DNA of 64,000 bases from Alentia gelatinosa (lineage: Eukaryota > Annelida > Polychaeta > Phyllodocida > Polynoidae), in contig OX465583.1 in NCBI GenBank assembly GCA_950022655.1, positions 30,531,360 to 30,595,359 of the forward strand. The letters run 5' to 3'. This document shows, one piece after another, positions 36,244 to 48,360 of the stretch. The translations under genes and the position numbers were made by a program. Below the pieces are notes generated by a model. It saw only the letters and a program-made list of their open reading frames with translations. It did not search any database and was not told the origin of the DNA. Within the stretch, counting starts at the first letter, position 1. Every line of letters begins with the position of its first letter.

Positions 36244-38384
36244 TTCCTCTATAGTATAGCACACTCTGGAATTAAGATTTTGTCCTGAGTACCCAAACCC
36301 TTTGAGCCTTCAGTCTCCACTTGTCGGTTAGTGACCCATGGGTGCCACCAATTCATGTTGACAGGGTCTCTTGCGGTATTGGTGGTCTACTGTCAATGGC
36401 GGGTGCCGTAAAGGCGCACAGATACATCCTGGGTATTGCCTGGGGGTCTCTGGCCACCTCTATTGTGGTGTTGGTGGTGAACTGTCAATGCTGGTCCTAT
36501 GTCTCATTAAACCTAGTTCTAGCCAGCAAAATCTAATAAATCAGTGTTTGTTGAGGGGATGAAATCACGCTAGGCCAGGTGGGATGCCGGGTACAAAACC
36601 TATTTAGTCGGACAGTGTGGAAGGACTATTTTAGCTGGCGAGTGGCACTCAACCCCAGCCAACGCTCAGCAACCTCGAAGTGACGTGCAAACAAACTCCA
36701 ACAGGCACCATTTTCACTGCTTGCTAGGATAGGGTAAAGGGCACTGCAAGGCTGTTCCACCAAGCAGGTCGTTACCAGCTTTAAGCCAGGTCTGCTGGCA
36801 AATGCTGTATGGTTGGTGTACGTTTTCGCCTGGTTGGCGAAACACACACTATACAAGTTAGCCAAAGGTCGTCTATATTGTCCTCTATCTTTCAATGTGT
36901 CATCACCATTGTCGTCGTGGGCGATCCTAAATTATCCAACGATCTCTAGAACTACCTAAACCCAGCCATTTTGGTAAGTTTAACAACTCTGTGTGTCGGA
37001 ATGTTTTCTCATTCACCCTAGCCAAGTTACGTGAGGTAGAACATATATATCGGACTATATTAATCATGTTATTTTCCAGAGAGGAACAGTTTCATGGAAT
37101 CATTAATTAGGAGTTGTGTCTTCAGTCGTAATTCCTGATGAATAATCAGGAGATCTTTAATCTAGATAACCACGTTTGACATTCTGATGGACATTCCAGC
37201 ATGTACCCAAAGAAATCTCGAAGGGATAGAGGTGACATAAACAGGAAGGGGAATTGGACGGACGCAAGAGTACACTGGATCACTAATCGTTGCAGATGAC
37301 CAAAAAGTAGGGGACAATCGAAAATGGAGACAGGTGGGTAAAAATAGTCTTTCAGCTCATTGGGCCTGCCAGCAACGATCCTATTAGTTTTGGCAAACGG
37401 AGGGAAGATGCTGAAACTCAATTTTACCTGCCATCAGATTATCTCGCCTACGATTGCCTCAGTCGGTTAAAATAATTGTCTGACAGGAATTTGGCCATGA
37501 AAATTTACGTCAGTGAGATTGACGTGATGGCTGAGAAATAAACCCAATGAAAAAATAAAGATATACCAGGTCTGCCTTTGTCTTTGGGTATTGTATTGAT
37601 CATTACGGGAAAATGGAAGCAGTGAAGGTTCTGCCCATCTGGTTTCAAGCTGGTTTCTACCCAATACCCGCCTACACACCCACCTACTCTCGAGGGGATC
37701 ATGTCTTCAATTAGTCAGTAAACTTAATTCTTAACTGTATCTCAGATGATTTTAATTAATTTTATTTTGCAGTTCTCTTTTTGTGTTTATAAAATGGATA
37801 GATTTATTAGAGATTGTTTTTTCCTAATCTCTTCCTAATCTGGCTTGAGTGGGTCTACTGAGAAAGCGACGCTAAGCATTATTTACTTTTGAAGTTTTTT
37901 CTAAATCTCATACATTGGATTATGTTATCAAAATATAAGGGCACGAATTATGCACATGTATCTCGGCTGATTTCCGGTAATATTCCTCTTCTCATTCGGT
38001 GAGAGTGTGGTTGTCTGTGGATACATGTACACACTGAAGTTCAGGGGATGTGGTTGATTGTTCAGAGAGGAGTGCCCCCTCTGATCAACCTTGACTTCCG
38101 GTTTCTGTCATGGTGGTAGTATTGTTTATCCCCTAAAACTGAATTAAACTGTGCAGTTCTGCCATCAGATACATTTCAGACTTGTACTTGAAGCTAAGAT
38201 GTGTTTTCCTACTTGTTCCTTTTGTTTGTGTCAACCTGTGTTCTTGTTTCACGTTTATGTGTGTGTGTTTTTATGAGTGGGCGTATGTCATCCTCTCAGT
38301 GCGCAGTGTTGTTGATTTTGTGTTCACTGACTGTGTGGTTACCTGGTCATGATTCCAGTCTGGAATGAAGGGATATAAGAAATA
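36244..38384. other. Unassigned sequence
   Basis: Near 36,380-36,490 a roughly 100-bp unit appears twice (GGTATTGGTGGTCTACTGTC and GGTGTTGGTGGTGAACTGTC). A small hairpin (GGTTGATTGTTCAGAG and CTCTGATCAACC) lies at about 38,051-38,090. No gene was recognised. Confidence 0.35.
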
Positions 38385-38513
38385 ATATTTCCAAATTTCT
38401 AGGTCCCTGGTTTCGGATAAAGATCCGATTCTAGAGTTTCTAACAATTTTCTATTTTAGATACTCTTGAATTGGATCTTCATATGAAACCAGGGACCTAA
38501 AATTTGGGAAATA
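38385..38513. repeat. Imperfect palindrome, about 129 bp
   Basis: The left arm ATATTTCCAAATTTCTAGGT and CCCTGGTTTC is answered on the right by GAAACCAGGG and ACCTAAAATTTGGGAAATAT. The inner parts of the arms, near 38,425 and 38,475, also pair (AGATCCGATTC and GAATTGGATCT). The structure is MITE-like and non-coding. Confidence 0.7.
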
Positions 38514-39314
38514 TCATAGTCTGAACTTCGTTTAGATTATTTCACCTTATCATGATTCAAATCTTCAGAATTCATTTGTTTGTTTAGAACTTAATTCTGT
38601 TCCTCCAAAGACGTTAGATCTTTTACAAAATAATCCAAACAGCAATCATGCCAATTTTACAATTATACAGTATCGTATCTAGCTAGCCAGTAAGTAAAGT
38701 TATCCCTCATTCATTTATTTTATAAACCCTATAATTATCCGCTGTGTTAAGGCAGGCGTTGTCAGGGGAATGGATGTGAACCATACTTTGAGTCAAGTCT
38801 GTCGCATGAACGGAAAACCTAAAGGCTATGGCACCATAGTATGCTCCGTGAAAGCGTGAGAAAAAGATAACGGATGCTCCCCGCCCACGTGCATTCCCAT
38901 GATGCCCCGCAGGAGCCTCGTTTTGGTCTGCCCCCTTTTAGAGCTACGCCTTTGCTACCAACGGCTATAATGCACTCTAACAGGTACTGAACACACTTTG
39001 CCCATTATATGTATGTTTTATTCTTGCCGTATATCGATTTCAAAATAGAAATAGGATGCAACCATGAAGCTAAACACGGTACCATATACCAGTATGAAAT
39101 TGTCATCTAAACTATGTTCATTTAGAAAAAAAATACCAACCAATATGATGCAGATTTAATGTCTTGATATCTGAGGGTATTGAATCATCCTAATCCTTCA
39201 CATATCCAGTATGGGCCCAGTTGAACAAAAATAACGCTCCACAAACGATAGTAAAAAAAAAAAAGTAAACCTATAGTAGTGATGAGCGCATGACGCATCA
39301 CAAAGAGGAGGTGG
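38514..39314. other. Unassigned sequence upstream of the truncated LINE
   Basis: No endonuclease fragment was found here, which supports 5' truncation of the LINE that follows. A short A run lies near 39,253-39,264. Confidence 0.4.
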
Positions 39315-39551
39315 ATGATGTGGATGATGCTGCCTCTGACCCATCTGCCACATTTGGGCTGCTTAACCCATAACTGGAGTATGAATCTAAGGGCTCAAAA
39401 ACTTAAGGAAATGACTCAAAATCGATCTAGTCAAAAGCTATCAGATCTGCGTAAACTGCGAAAACTAGTAAACACGCAAATCCGAAAGTATAAATCAGAA
39501 AGAATGGAATTACTAATATCAGAAAACCGAGAAAACCCACGCCGATTCTGA
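39315..39551 (+). pseudogene. LINE linker between endonuclease and reverse transcriptase, ends at an in-frame stop
   Basis: The second half of this stretch, QKLSDLRKLRKLVNTQIRKY, is the basic, coiled-coil-prone linker that precedes the RT in Jockey/CR1-type LINEs. It is in the same frame as the RT frame that follows. The two are separated by a single TGA at 39,549, after which RIINEVWDPDDQT continues without a break. A TGG-to-TGA change would explain this. The first 25 codons do not resemble a LINE and may be flanking DNA. Confidence 0.7.
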
Positions 39552-39650
39552 AGAATTATTAATGAAGTATGGGATCCTGACGACCAAACTAGTGAAGACT
39601 ACAAGAAATGTGGTAAACCTGGTGAGGATGACCTGAGAATAAGTAATAAC

Positions 39651-41300
39651 ATGAACAACTATTTCTCGGAAATTGGAGAAAATATACTAAGAAATTTGGG
39701 TCCGGTTGATATAGATGAACTAGAGAAAGCCCAGACTATGCAATATCTAGAAAATAATGAAACAGTAGTTACAACGGTAAGCAATAAGGAAGTTATGGAC
39801 GTAATTAAGACGCTTGAGACTAATAAGTCAACTGGAATCCCACATTTAAAATCGGGACAACTAAAGGAAATAATGTTAATAAATCCATCTATTGTTCGGG
39901 ACCTAATAAATTACACTATAACAACTAGAACCTACCCAGAGACACTAAAAGAAGGGGTGATAACCCCGATCCCTAAGGCCGGAGATCTATCAAATTTTAC
40001 CAATTGGAGGCCCATAACCGTAATACCAACTGTTTCAAAAATCATCGAAAAGGTCTTACAATCACAGATCATGAAGTACCTAATACAAAATAACATAATA
40101 AACAAAAATCAATACGGATTTATGCAGAATAGAAGTACTGGCCAAGCCATCTTCCGAATGACACACATTCTGCATCAGGGTATGAACAGAAATCAATACA
40201 ACCTATGCACACTGATAGACCTCCGAAAGGCGTTTGATAGTGTCTCGCATCAGATACTATTCGTAACATTGAGCAAACTGGGTTTCGATAATAATACCAT
40301 AGACCTGATGAGATCATATTTAAGGGATCGAAACCAACGTATAAAGCTACAAAAAACTCATTCAGCAAAAAGAAAGGTAGACTGTGGGGTACCACAGGGA
40401 TCGGTACTGGGTCCGGTTTTATTTATAATTTTTATTAATAGCATCTTCCGAGTAATTACCCATGGTACCGCAATAATGTATGCCGATGACCTGGCAATAG
40501 TTGTTACCTCAAATACCCCATTATCAGCCAGAATACAAATGCAGAAGAATCTTGACAGCATATCCGCATGGTGTGACACCCATAAAATGCTGGTCAACAC
40601 CAAGAAATCATACCAAATATGGTTCGGGAAGGGCACAGGAATAGGTGAAATACCAGCCTGTTATATTAAAAATGAAGAACTGAAGGAGGTAAACAGTGTT
40701 ACCTACTTAGGCATTATCATGGATTCCAAACTGACCTTTAAACAACAAACGGAAAAAATAGTATATGACTTAAGACAAAAACACAATAAACTAAGACTAC
40801 TGCGATATTGCATCCCAAAACAAACATGTGTAAAAATTCTAAAGCAGATGATATTACCTAAGATTGAGTATGTGGGATATATATATATTGGAATGTCAGA
40901 TAGGAATATTGATAGATTGAGAGTGGCATTTAATAACTGCATGCATACAGCCCTGGGGATAAGAAGAGCCATTGAACACCCTGTAGCTGAAATGTTCACT
41001 AGTTGCAGCATAAAACCACTAAAATATCGCAGGTTAATACAATTGATGATGATGATGTACTGGTGGTCACATGACCCTGAGCATATAATATCAAAAGAAC
41101 AGCACATAACACGTAAAGACCATAAAATAAATATAAAATTAAATAGACCCAGAACAATGAAATATCAAAATTCACCACTATATCTAGGAGTAAAAATATG
41201 GGAAAAGCTACCAACTGAAATTCAATCGGAAATTGCGATAAGTAACTATAAACAGCATATAAAAGTCTTTTTGGACGAACATCCAGATTTTTGGTTATAA
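39651..41300 (+). CDS. LINE reverse transcriptase (549 codons, uninterrupted)
   Basis: The frame holds all the expected RT blocks in order. PIPKAGDLSNFTNWRPITV spans about residues 107-124, LIDLRKAFDS is at 188-197 with the catalytic aspartate D190, CGVPQGSVLGPVLF is at 245-258, and MYADDLAIV is at 276-284 with the catalytic YADD at 277-280. Downstream are TYLGIIMDSKL (351-361) and a C-terminal LGVKIWEKLPTEI block (512-524), typical of Jockey/CR1-type ORF2. The product would copy LINE RNA at a nicked target. ATG at 39,651 is only the first methionine after the stop at 39,549, not a natural start. With no endonuclease the copy cannot transpose by itself. Confidence 0.9.
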   Translation: MNNYFSEIGENILRNLGPVDIDELEKAQTMQYLENNETVVTTVSNKEVMDVIKTLETNKSTGIPHLKSGQLKEIMLINPSIVRDLINYTITTRTYPETLKEGVITPIPKAGDLSNFTNWRPITVIPTVSKIIEKVLQSQIMKYLIQNNIINKNQYGFMQNRSTGQAIFRMTHILHQGMNRNQYNLCTLIDLRKAFDSVSHQILFVTLSKLGFDNNTIDLMRSYLRDRNQRIKLQKTHSAKRKVDCGVPQGSVLGPVLFIIFINSIFRVITHGTAIMYADDLAIVVTSNTPLSARIQMQKNLDSISAWCDTHKMLVNTKKSYQIWFGKGTGIGEIPACYIKNEELKEVNSVTYLGIIMDSKLTFKQQTEKIVYDLRQKHNKLRLLRYCIPKQTCVKILKQMILPKIEYVGYIYIGMSDRNIDRLRVAFNNCMHTALGIRRAIEHPVAEMFTSCSIKPLKYRRLIQLMMMMYWWSHDPEHIISKEQHITRKDHKINIKLNRPRTMKYQNSPLYLGVKIWEKLPTEIQSEIAISNYKQHIKVFLDEHPDFWL

Positions 41301-41302
41301 GT

Positions 41303-41620
41303 CATTGGAACATTTCAACCACCACCACTATCTCTTTTTCTTTTCCTTTTGTCCTTGTTTCCGTCTTGTATGTTTTGTACATAGCGAACTGTATTGTTCT
41401 GTATGTCCTGTATTGTACTGTAATGTCTTGCTCGGTGATAAACACTATTCTAGACCGAATAATCAAATGATAAACATTGACCTTGACCAAGGTCCATAGC
41501 ACTCTTTTTTGGAGAGCGCTCATATTGTTGTCTGCTCGTATAGACATACATTTAAAAACACCTATCTAAGGTGAACTGTATCGTCTACTTTTTTCCTGAA
41601 TAAAAAAAAAAAAAAAAAAT
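41303..41620 (+). other. LINE 3' UTR and poly(A) tail
   Basis: After the ORF2 stop there is a pyrimidine-rich stretch, a non-coding segment, then CTGAATAAAA leading into a pure A run ending at 41,620. The AATAAA overlaps the tail. A clear target-site duplication was not found. Confidence 0.8.
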
Positions 41621-42640
41621 GTCAGGAACCTGCTGTCATGAATTATACTATTAGGATTGACCCCCTATGTGGTTAATGCTAAAATTGACACTTCACCTAT
41701 AAAGATGGAGATTCATTCTGGAACATCTCTCTCTACCATCAGTGATATTGTCTATCATCATAAACTGTCAAAATATCCTATTCAGCTTTCAGAGGTTCAC
41801 CTTCATAGCTTCATAGTAGTGATGAAGTGCTAGTGGTAGGGGTTTTATGTGTGCCCATCAGTGTTCATGGGTCCAAAATTGTAGAAATTAATCTTTGGTG
41901 GTAAGAGGTAATAAACCTTGTCTTCTAGGCAGGGACTTGCTGGCCAAGTTAGACTTAATTGGGTAGAAATATTCTATGTCCACCAAAAGAAACCCCAGGC
42001 ACAGGATATCATGGTGCACCGGGGCTCAGTGGATGCGGGGCCTAAGCTCTCCCACCAAAAACACCAACATCAGATACCATATGTAGATGGCATAGACGTT
42101 TATGCAGCATAGGAGACTACGTGGTTTAGACTATATGCATAATGCAGAGTGCTTGTGAAGTTACACCTAGCCAGAGTAGCTAATATTGGGTTTACACCAT
42201 CACCCGACAGTCGCCACAGTCCCGACAGTGCGTCGCAGTATCTCAATTCGTCTGCCGTAGTCCACCTCAAGTCATCGTACTTCATATTCATTCAACTTCC
42301 AACAGTCATAGCGAGAGAATACATTGAATAAGATACATGTACATGTTTGATGAATGTTTGTTTATAAACCCGTTTCTTTATAAACCCTATTCAGTTCTCT
42401 TTTACAACAATGAATTATGGGAAGGTGTACAAGTAAATTCCCTTTCATCTTTTTTTCAAGAATTTCTTTATTGAGGACTAGTTTCATCGTAAGTACATCA
42501 TCTCTTCTTTTTACTGTGTGACACTCAAAAAAGAGGCGTTGGATCTCAGCCCATACAGAGAGCTGGTTTCCATGGTCCTGCCTTACCCTAAATTATAACA
42601 TACCTAAATCATATTCACTGCGTGAAAACCCCCCGTTATT
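41621..42640. other. Unassigned sequence
   Basis: No gene or repeat structure was recognised. Confidence 0.35.
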
Positions 42641-42641
42641 T

Positions 42642-42826
42642 CATATACACGCCACCGCGTTAATGCATGTATCTGATGTACATTGGCATGTGTATACATA
42701 AAGTGTTTTTCATTATATACAGACACATAATGGCTGTATTTGCCGCCAAGCATATATTAGAAGAAATAGCCTGTGCGTAACATGTCAGTATACACTGATC
42801 ATATACATTTGGCGCATATACATGTA
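42642..42826. repeat. ATATACGCC-family TIR element, copy 1
   Basis: The ends are CATATACACGCCACCGCG and TTTGGCGCATATACATG. The interior includes AATGCATGTATCTGATGTAC and TGGCTGTATTTGCCGCCAAG, matching the copy at 46.58-46.80 kb almost step for step. It is non-coding. Confidence 0.65.
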
Positions 42827-42859
42827 TGTATACTGATAAAAGGACAAAACAGGTTTTCC

Positions 42860-43305
42860 ACCCTGTTTCCCCCCTTCAATTTCAGAACATTTATCTGTGC
42901 TGAAATGTTGATAGGCGTCGGCAGCAGAGGTGTTGGGCGGCGGACGTGGCAGGGACAGTATGGCCTGATCCAATGTTTATATACACAACCTCTCAAAGCC
43001 TTATAAGGGAAATATCAAGAACCCTACAGAAGAGTGATGTTTTGAAAGTAAAATCTATTTAAAAAACGTTAAACAACCCAAAGAATGCTGGGTTTATTAT
43101 ATGTATTTAATGAAAAGATGATAAATAGGGTTTTAGAACGATTTTATAATCAGAATTGATGATATAACATTGGATTGTTCATATACCAAGGACTTAATGA
43201 CTAATGAAATGGCAAACCAAATGAAAACAACCATGGTGTCCCCTAGGTGCAGAAGTCGGAATTATTGGATAGTGACATAAATACAAAAGAATCAGGTGTA
43301 TATTT

Positions 43306-43374
<69 letters not shown>

Positions 43375-43430
43375 CTGCAACATGGACGCTTATATACATC
43401 TATAGATGAAGCGTATACATGATGGAAAAT
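42860..43430 (+). repeat. Dispersed repeat family R, copy 2
   Basis: The copy begins with a C run plus TTCAATTTCAGAAC, contains AACCCTACAGAAGAGTGATG at about 43,020 and continues to ATGACTGCAACATGGACGCT. A long TA tract (43,309-43,372) stands where copy 3 has only ATATATGACGTATATAAG. Confidence 0.6.
43309..43372. repeat. TA microsatellite, about 64 bp
   Basis: This is an uninterrupted alternating AT tract inside repeat family R copy 2. Confidence 0.95.
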
Positions 43431-43601
43431 AGGACTTCCCTATTTATGCAAAATCATAGCTATATTCGCTGGACGTATATGTATGTAGATTAGGGTTTTT
43501 TTCATGCTGTGTTTACATCTCAATAGTTCAATCAGAGAACAGTTTATATATATATACATATAGGTGTCTCTGTGTGACTTGTATCCCGAAAAGCACATCA
43601 G

Positions 43602-43650
43602 GGAGCTGTTTCAAAACTATAGACTTCACTCGACTTTTGAAACAGCTCCC
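43602..43650. repeat. Hairpin around GGGAGCTGTTTCAAAA
   Basis: GGGAGCTGTTTCAAAA at about 43,603-43,618 pairs with TTTTGAAACAGCTCCC at about 43,635-43,650 across a 16-base loop. The motif is reminiscent of GGGACCTGTTTCAGTAG at 48,511 and 55,595, so it may be a trimmed member of the same repeat. Confidence 0.65.
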
Positions 43651-43802
43651 AGGACCACACTGGGACCGCAATGGTACTGCACCAGGACTGCATCGGCATA
43701 AAGAGTCGATACCAGGACCCTAGTGGGACTGCCGTTAGTCACCTCAATTCACTAAGGAACGATCCATAACCTACTGGAATCACAACGTGATCGCCGCACA
43801 GC

Positions 43803-43859
43803 GACACCACGATGACACCACGATGACACCACGATGACACCACGGTGACACCACGGCGA
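43803..43859 (+). repeat. Minisatellite, 11-bp unit, five copies
   Basis: The unit GACACCACGAT is repeated five times, the last copies carrying GGT and GGC in place of GAT. Confidence 0.85.
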
Positions 43860-46572
43860 CCTGCAGCAACCTTAACTCACCATGGTGGGCCTTAATTCGC
43901 TGGGATATTTGGGGCCGAGCAGTGCAAATGCCATAATAAGGTCATAAAAGGTCCACATTCACTTACAATTTGAGGAAAATTCATTGACCGGACTGTCGAG
44001 GTGATGTAAAAGTAGCATCAGGTCACCCAACGACATCTATTGCAGCAACGTGCATAGGCAGGAAGCGCTTGCTTTAAGAATAAGATAACACAGATCTGAT
44101 TTTTTTTATGAATATTTGATGAAGTTGAAAATCCAATCTAGATTCAGCAAAGGAGATAGGTCTCAAAGGTTTCCAAAATTGAAAAGGAAGCAGATCCTTT
44201 ATCGGGCTTCGATATTTCTCATTTTAATTGCAGAGAGTTATCTTCAACTTGTCCTCACTGCATGGCTTCCCAGTTTTAGGTAGTTTGAGCAAACCATTTG
44301 TAGTATTGCTTAAGTTGGAACTATAAAGAGTGATATAAACCTGGCTATTATTTTATGGAGCGCCATACATATACGACGAGTTGTTGACAGTAAGTAAACC
44401 AAATCCGACATTAATAGTAATGGGAAACATCTATCTTTAGCATCTCATTTCCATGCAAATGTTCTATGCTACACATATCTAACAAGGGGACCATATATCT
44501 GCATTGAGAGTTCACCTCCCCATAAAGGGTACGGAACCTGAGGAAAATGTCGGGTGAGGGGTGGCAGTTAGTTCATCCATGGGATGTGGGCACAGTTCCT
44601 GACTGTGAGAGGAATTGGGGCGGGGGAGGGTTGGATGGGGATGAGTGGGTTGGGTGAAGCATGAAATAGAAAGAAAAGAGAGCATTTCACACACAAACGA
44701 ACTCTGTAGGTCTATTTTGGCATGTCTACAGCCTAACCTTATAGATTCAAAGCTAAAAGACAACAAAGGGTTGTTGATTCGACAGTCATCGTTTGTGGTG
44801 ATAGGTCGTTACACCTACATATTCAAGGGTGGGGGAAAATAGTACCAGCAGATACCACGGGTGTTGCCACCATATAATAATCGTCTTAATTATCTTTCCT
44901 CCGTTATTTAATGAGTTTAATACCATACTCTCTCAAGGAATCGATTATGAGTAAAATAGAGTCCTGAAAATCATTTCAGTACTTCACACACTGTCATTTT
45001 CATAATTTAATTTAGTTTCCGACAGGTTCCATATGTTTTTATTTGTTGATAAGAAACGGCACCTACGACACCCCCAGTGGTGTTGTCTGTTAAGATACTC
45101 ATCAATGTGTTAAGAGCCTAAACGCACTTTGCACTTAGCTGCACTTAAATGTACTCAGACTATCAGAACTATTCACATATTTGACTAATGTCCTGATAAA
45201 GAAATGAACGCCTCCAGACCGTTGATACAATTAGTCCTTTAAAGCTATTGAATTTGCAATCTGCCCGACAGTAGAGTAAACATTTGGAAAGTGAGATGTC
45301 CCGGAGTTATGACGTTTTGTCATCAGACTAGTGATCCAAGCTATTTCGCACACACCTCCCAAAGAGGTATGATTTCCGAGCTCAGGAAGATGTCGGGGCA
45401 TTTGTTATGGCAACAAATTACCATTGTTGAGAATGGATTAGGATACCTTTCCACGGATGAAAGGCGTTTATAATACTATAATATAATACTGAGGCGTTCT
45501 TCTATATCAACCGGAGGCTCACCTAACACACAATTCCAAAAAGCTAAATCTTAATTGCCGTTCACAAACGAGGCTTTATCCTGCAGAAAAGGGTTAATAA
45601 TCTCAACCGTTTTCCTCATTGCAACTTCATTTACTACCCCCTCCCTCTCTCACCATCCATTCCACATCCCTTCCACTTCTTACCCACAGTCACGTGGCTC
45701 GCCACGTGGTACGGTTATCTGCTCATGCGCTGGTCATGCCTTGGCACATGCGCGAGACGTGTGGTTCCGATCGCCAAGTGGTGTTGGCAGGACTCGCTTC
45801 AGTCCTCGAGCATTAAATTGAGAACGGGATTTTTTTTAAACCACGTCGTCTTCCTGAGACCCGTTTATTTGAGAGATTATCAGTGACTGGTGATTACATC
45901 GAGCTGTCCTCATGAATGAAAGCTGAGCTCAGTCTAGGGATACTTGATGTAAGATAATCCATCATCGTTTCCTGTTAGTCGAGTTGATATGGATATGAAT
46001 TATAATGGCGCATTGTGGTATAGCATGTCCTTACGGTAATAACTACAAATTCATGCAATGGACTATAAGATCTGCATTAGATATATGCTTATCTCGGATT
46101 GCAGCATTTTGACATAAATCTGTGTTAAAGGCTTTCCTTTTAAAGTACATGTACAGCCTAGGGATTCCTATGTACATGTATATCCTAATTGGAAATTCCA
46201 AGTAAAAGAAGTTATTACGGCGTAAGCCACTAAATATCTACACGCCGCTATAAAAATCTTAAGGTTACGTTTCACTGTGTTAACGTATGGAATGATGCTG
46301 GTCACGTGATATTTACTAAATGAGCGATATCTTTTATCGCTTCGACATCGGTATCAGCAACGTTATGATCCGTAAACAATAAGCACACGGATATATCGAA
46401 ATGAAAAACATCTACACATTGATAACTCAAAGATCAAACTAGTACGATAGAATTTTATTTTGCGGTGGAATTCTCACTTTAACCTTTGTCAAGGCTGTGG
46501 GTTCAGCAGTATATATTAAGGTGGTTTTCGCTTCTGTAACTAGGATAACAAGCATTGACTGCCACTCCACTT
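43860..46572. other. Unassigned sequence
   Basis: No gene or clear repeat element was recognised. G-rich patches occur near 44,560-44,660. Confidence 0.35.
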
Positions 46573-46800
46573 ATTCTATATATATATACGCCACCACGTG
46601 AATGCATGTATCCGATATATTGACAGGTTTTTATATGTATACGTCCACATTTCACGCCAGCGTATGTGGCATATACAATACAGTTTGACAATACATGTAT
46701 ACGGGCTGTATTTCCCGCCAAGTGTATATGAGAAAAAATGTCCCGTGTGTGACATATACGCCAGTCGTATACAAATCATATATGTTTGGCGTATATACAT
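46573..46800. repeat. ATATACGCC-family TIR element, copy 2
   Basis: The ends are TATATATATACGCCACC and TTTGGCGTATATACAT. The interior repeats GAATGCATGTATCCGATATA and GGCTGTATTTCCCGCCAAGT from copy 1. The right end abuts the palindromic repeat beginning at 46,799. Confidence 0.68.
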
Positions 46801-47147
46801 TTATTATCCACCTAATACAAAGAGTCCATAGAAAACACATAGGGAGTTTGTATGGCCATACCCAGGACATAAGGATATGTTGTATGCTCCGGGTGGCGCA
46901 TATAGAAAAATAGTGCGTACGGAAAAATAGTGCATAACTAAAACGAACTGATATCAACATGCCACTTGTCCAAAAAAGGTGGATAATAAATACAATATAG
47001 ACTGGTTTCAGATAAAAGCGGTTGTATACTCTTCGGAGTTGACACTGCGCAATATTCTCGCATACGCTTGGATATTACTACGCGTCAACTCCTCGGAGCA
47101 TACGGCTGCTTGTATCTGAAACCAGTCAATATTGTGTATGTATGTAT
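46799..47147 (-). repeat. Two-module palindromic repeat, copy 2 (inverted)
   Basis: One module (46,799-46,992) has perfect 13-bp inverted ends, TTTATTATCCACC and GGTGGATAATAAA. The other (about 46,989-47,137) is a long hairpin with ACAATATAGACTGGTTTCAG on one arm and TGAAACCAGTCAATATTGT on the other. The same pair, in the same order when inverted, forms the repeat at 13,769-14,120. Confidence 0.75.
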
Positions 47148-48360
47148 ATACTAATAAAGAATAAATACACAATATTACCATTATTTGAATCTGAGTGGCC
47201 GTATTCATGGTAATGTTGTATTTATTACTCACCTTTCAAGTAATTATCAGGAAAAATATAGTATATTATTAGAAATTCGACCCTAGCGCCGTGCTTTGTT
47301 TATATGAATTAGTTCCTATAATGCCTGTCAGGTGGCCGAAAAAGCCGTATTCCCCTAGGAGATTCCGGAGGTTCGTATTCTACTCAGTAGCGATCTGTAA
47401 CCTCCATAAGCTTAGCATGGAAACTCCATACTAGGTGGGGAATAAAAAATAGTAGAATAAAATAGTAGAAGTAGAAGTTGTGGGAAATAGGTTAATCAGT
47501 GAGCAAAGTAGAAATCATTGTGGATTAATAGATATAACAGCTGTCATCATGTTTGATTAAGAATCTACCAAATCTCTAAGAGGCCTAAAGAGGAAACCAA
47601 ATACAATATAATTCTCTACATGAATTGCTAAACTTTGTAATGCAAAACATGATATTTCAAGTAATTAGACCATATATAACACACAATCAGCAGTTAACTT
47701 CTACATAATGCATCAAATAGTGATTCTGACACCATAATTGGATTTCTCATCCTTGAAAACCCCCTAGTAGAGATATCACACTATTGAATAGGATGATTTC
47801 TGGCGTAACTGAAATTTAATGAACGATATGGTGGCCATATTGGCAGCCATCTTGAACGTCATATACTTGTCAGCACTGCATATATATAGCCAACAATGGC
47901 TCAATGAAAGTCAGCATGTTTATTTAATAGTGCAAAAATACATAATAGGTACAATCTGTTGTTGAGATTTCAATACCAGCTACTGTTGTCATTTAATCGG
48001 TGATATTTCGAAGTAAATCCAAAATGGCTGCCACCTAATTTCTACAAATATTAAAATCTTCACTAATATTTTGTCACATGGTTATTTATGTTTAAAATGG
48101 TGTCTTAGTCAATAGTAGATGTCTTTATGCACAAAGTAAGTGGACTTTTCCAATAATGGCCCATAGTTCATGGTGGCCATATTGGAAAACGGCCGAAAAT
48201 GGGTGTTACGTCATTATTTCAGCTTGTGCCCAGGACACAATTTTTTCCTTATGTAATTTCCTACCTGCATACCAAATTTCATACTTTTGTCACAAAAATA
48301 AATGTTCTGACCCTAACTGCCCTGACTAAAAAGGTTCACCACCATGACCGCCTTGTCTCC
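47148..48360. other. Unassigned sequence
   Basis: The phrase ATGGTGGCCATATTGG occurs at 47,828 and again at 48,168. Nothing else is recognised. Confidence 0.35.

Larger units (their letters stand above)
39315..41620 (+). mobile_element. 5'-truncated LINE retrotransposon with poly(A) tail
   Basis: The element has the reverse transcriptase half of a LINE ORF2 (to 41,300), a 3' UTR of about 300 bp and a run of A at about 41,603-41,620 that includes AATAAA. The endonuclease domain is missing. The exact 5' junction cannot be set; the LINE-like linker peptide begins by about 39,390. 5' truncation with a 3' A tail is what target-primed reverse transcription usually leaves. The RT frame is far better preserved than that of the LINE at 5-8 kb, so this insertion is younger. 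Confidence 0.9.

Noticed and set aside
43803..43859. CRISPR-like array
   Set aside because: The 11-bp units are contiguous with no spacers; it is a minisatellite in a eukaryotic context.
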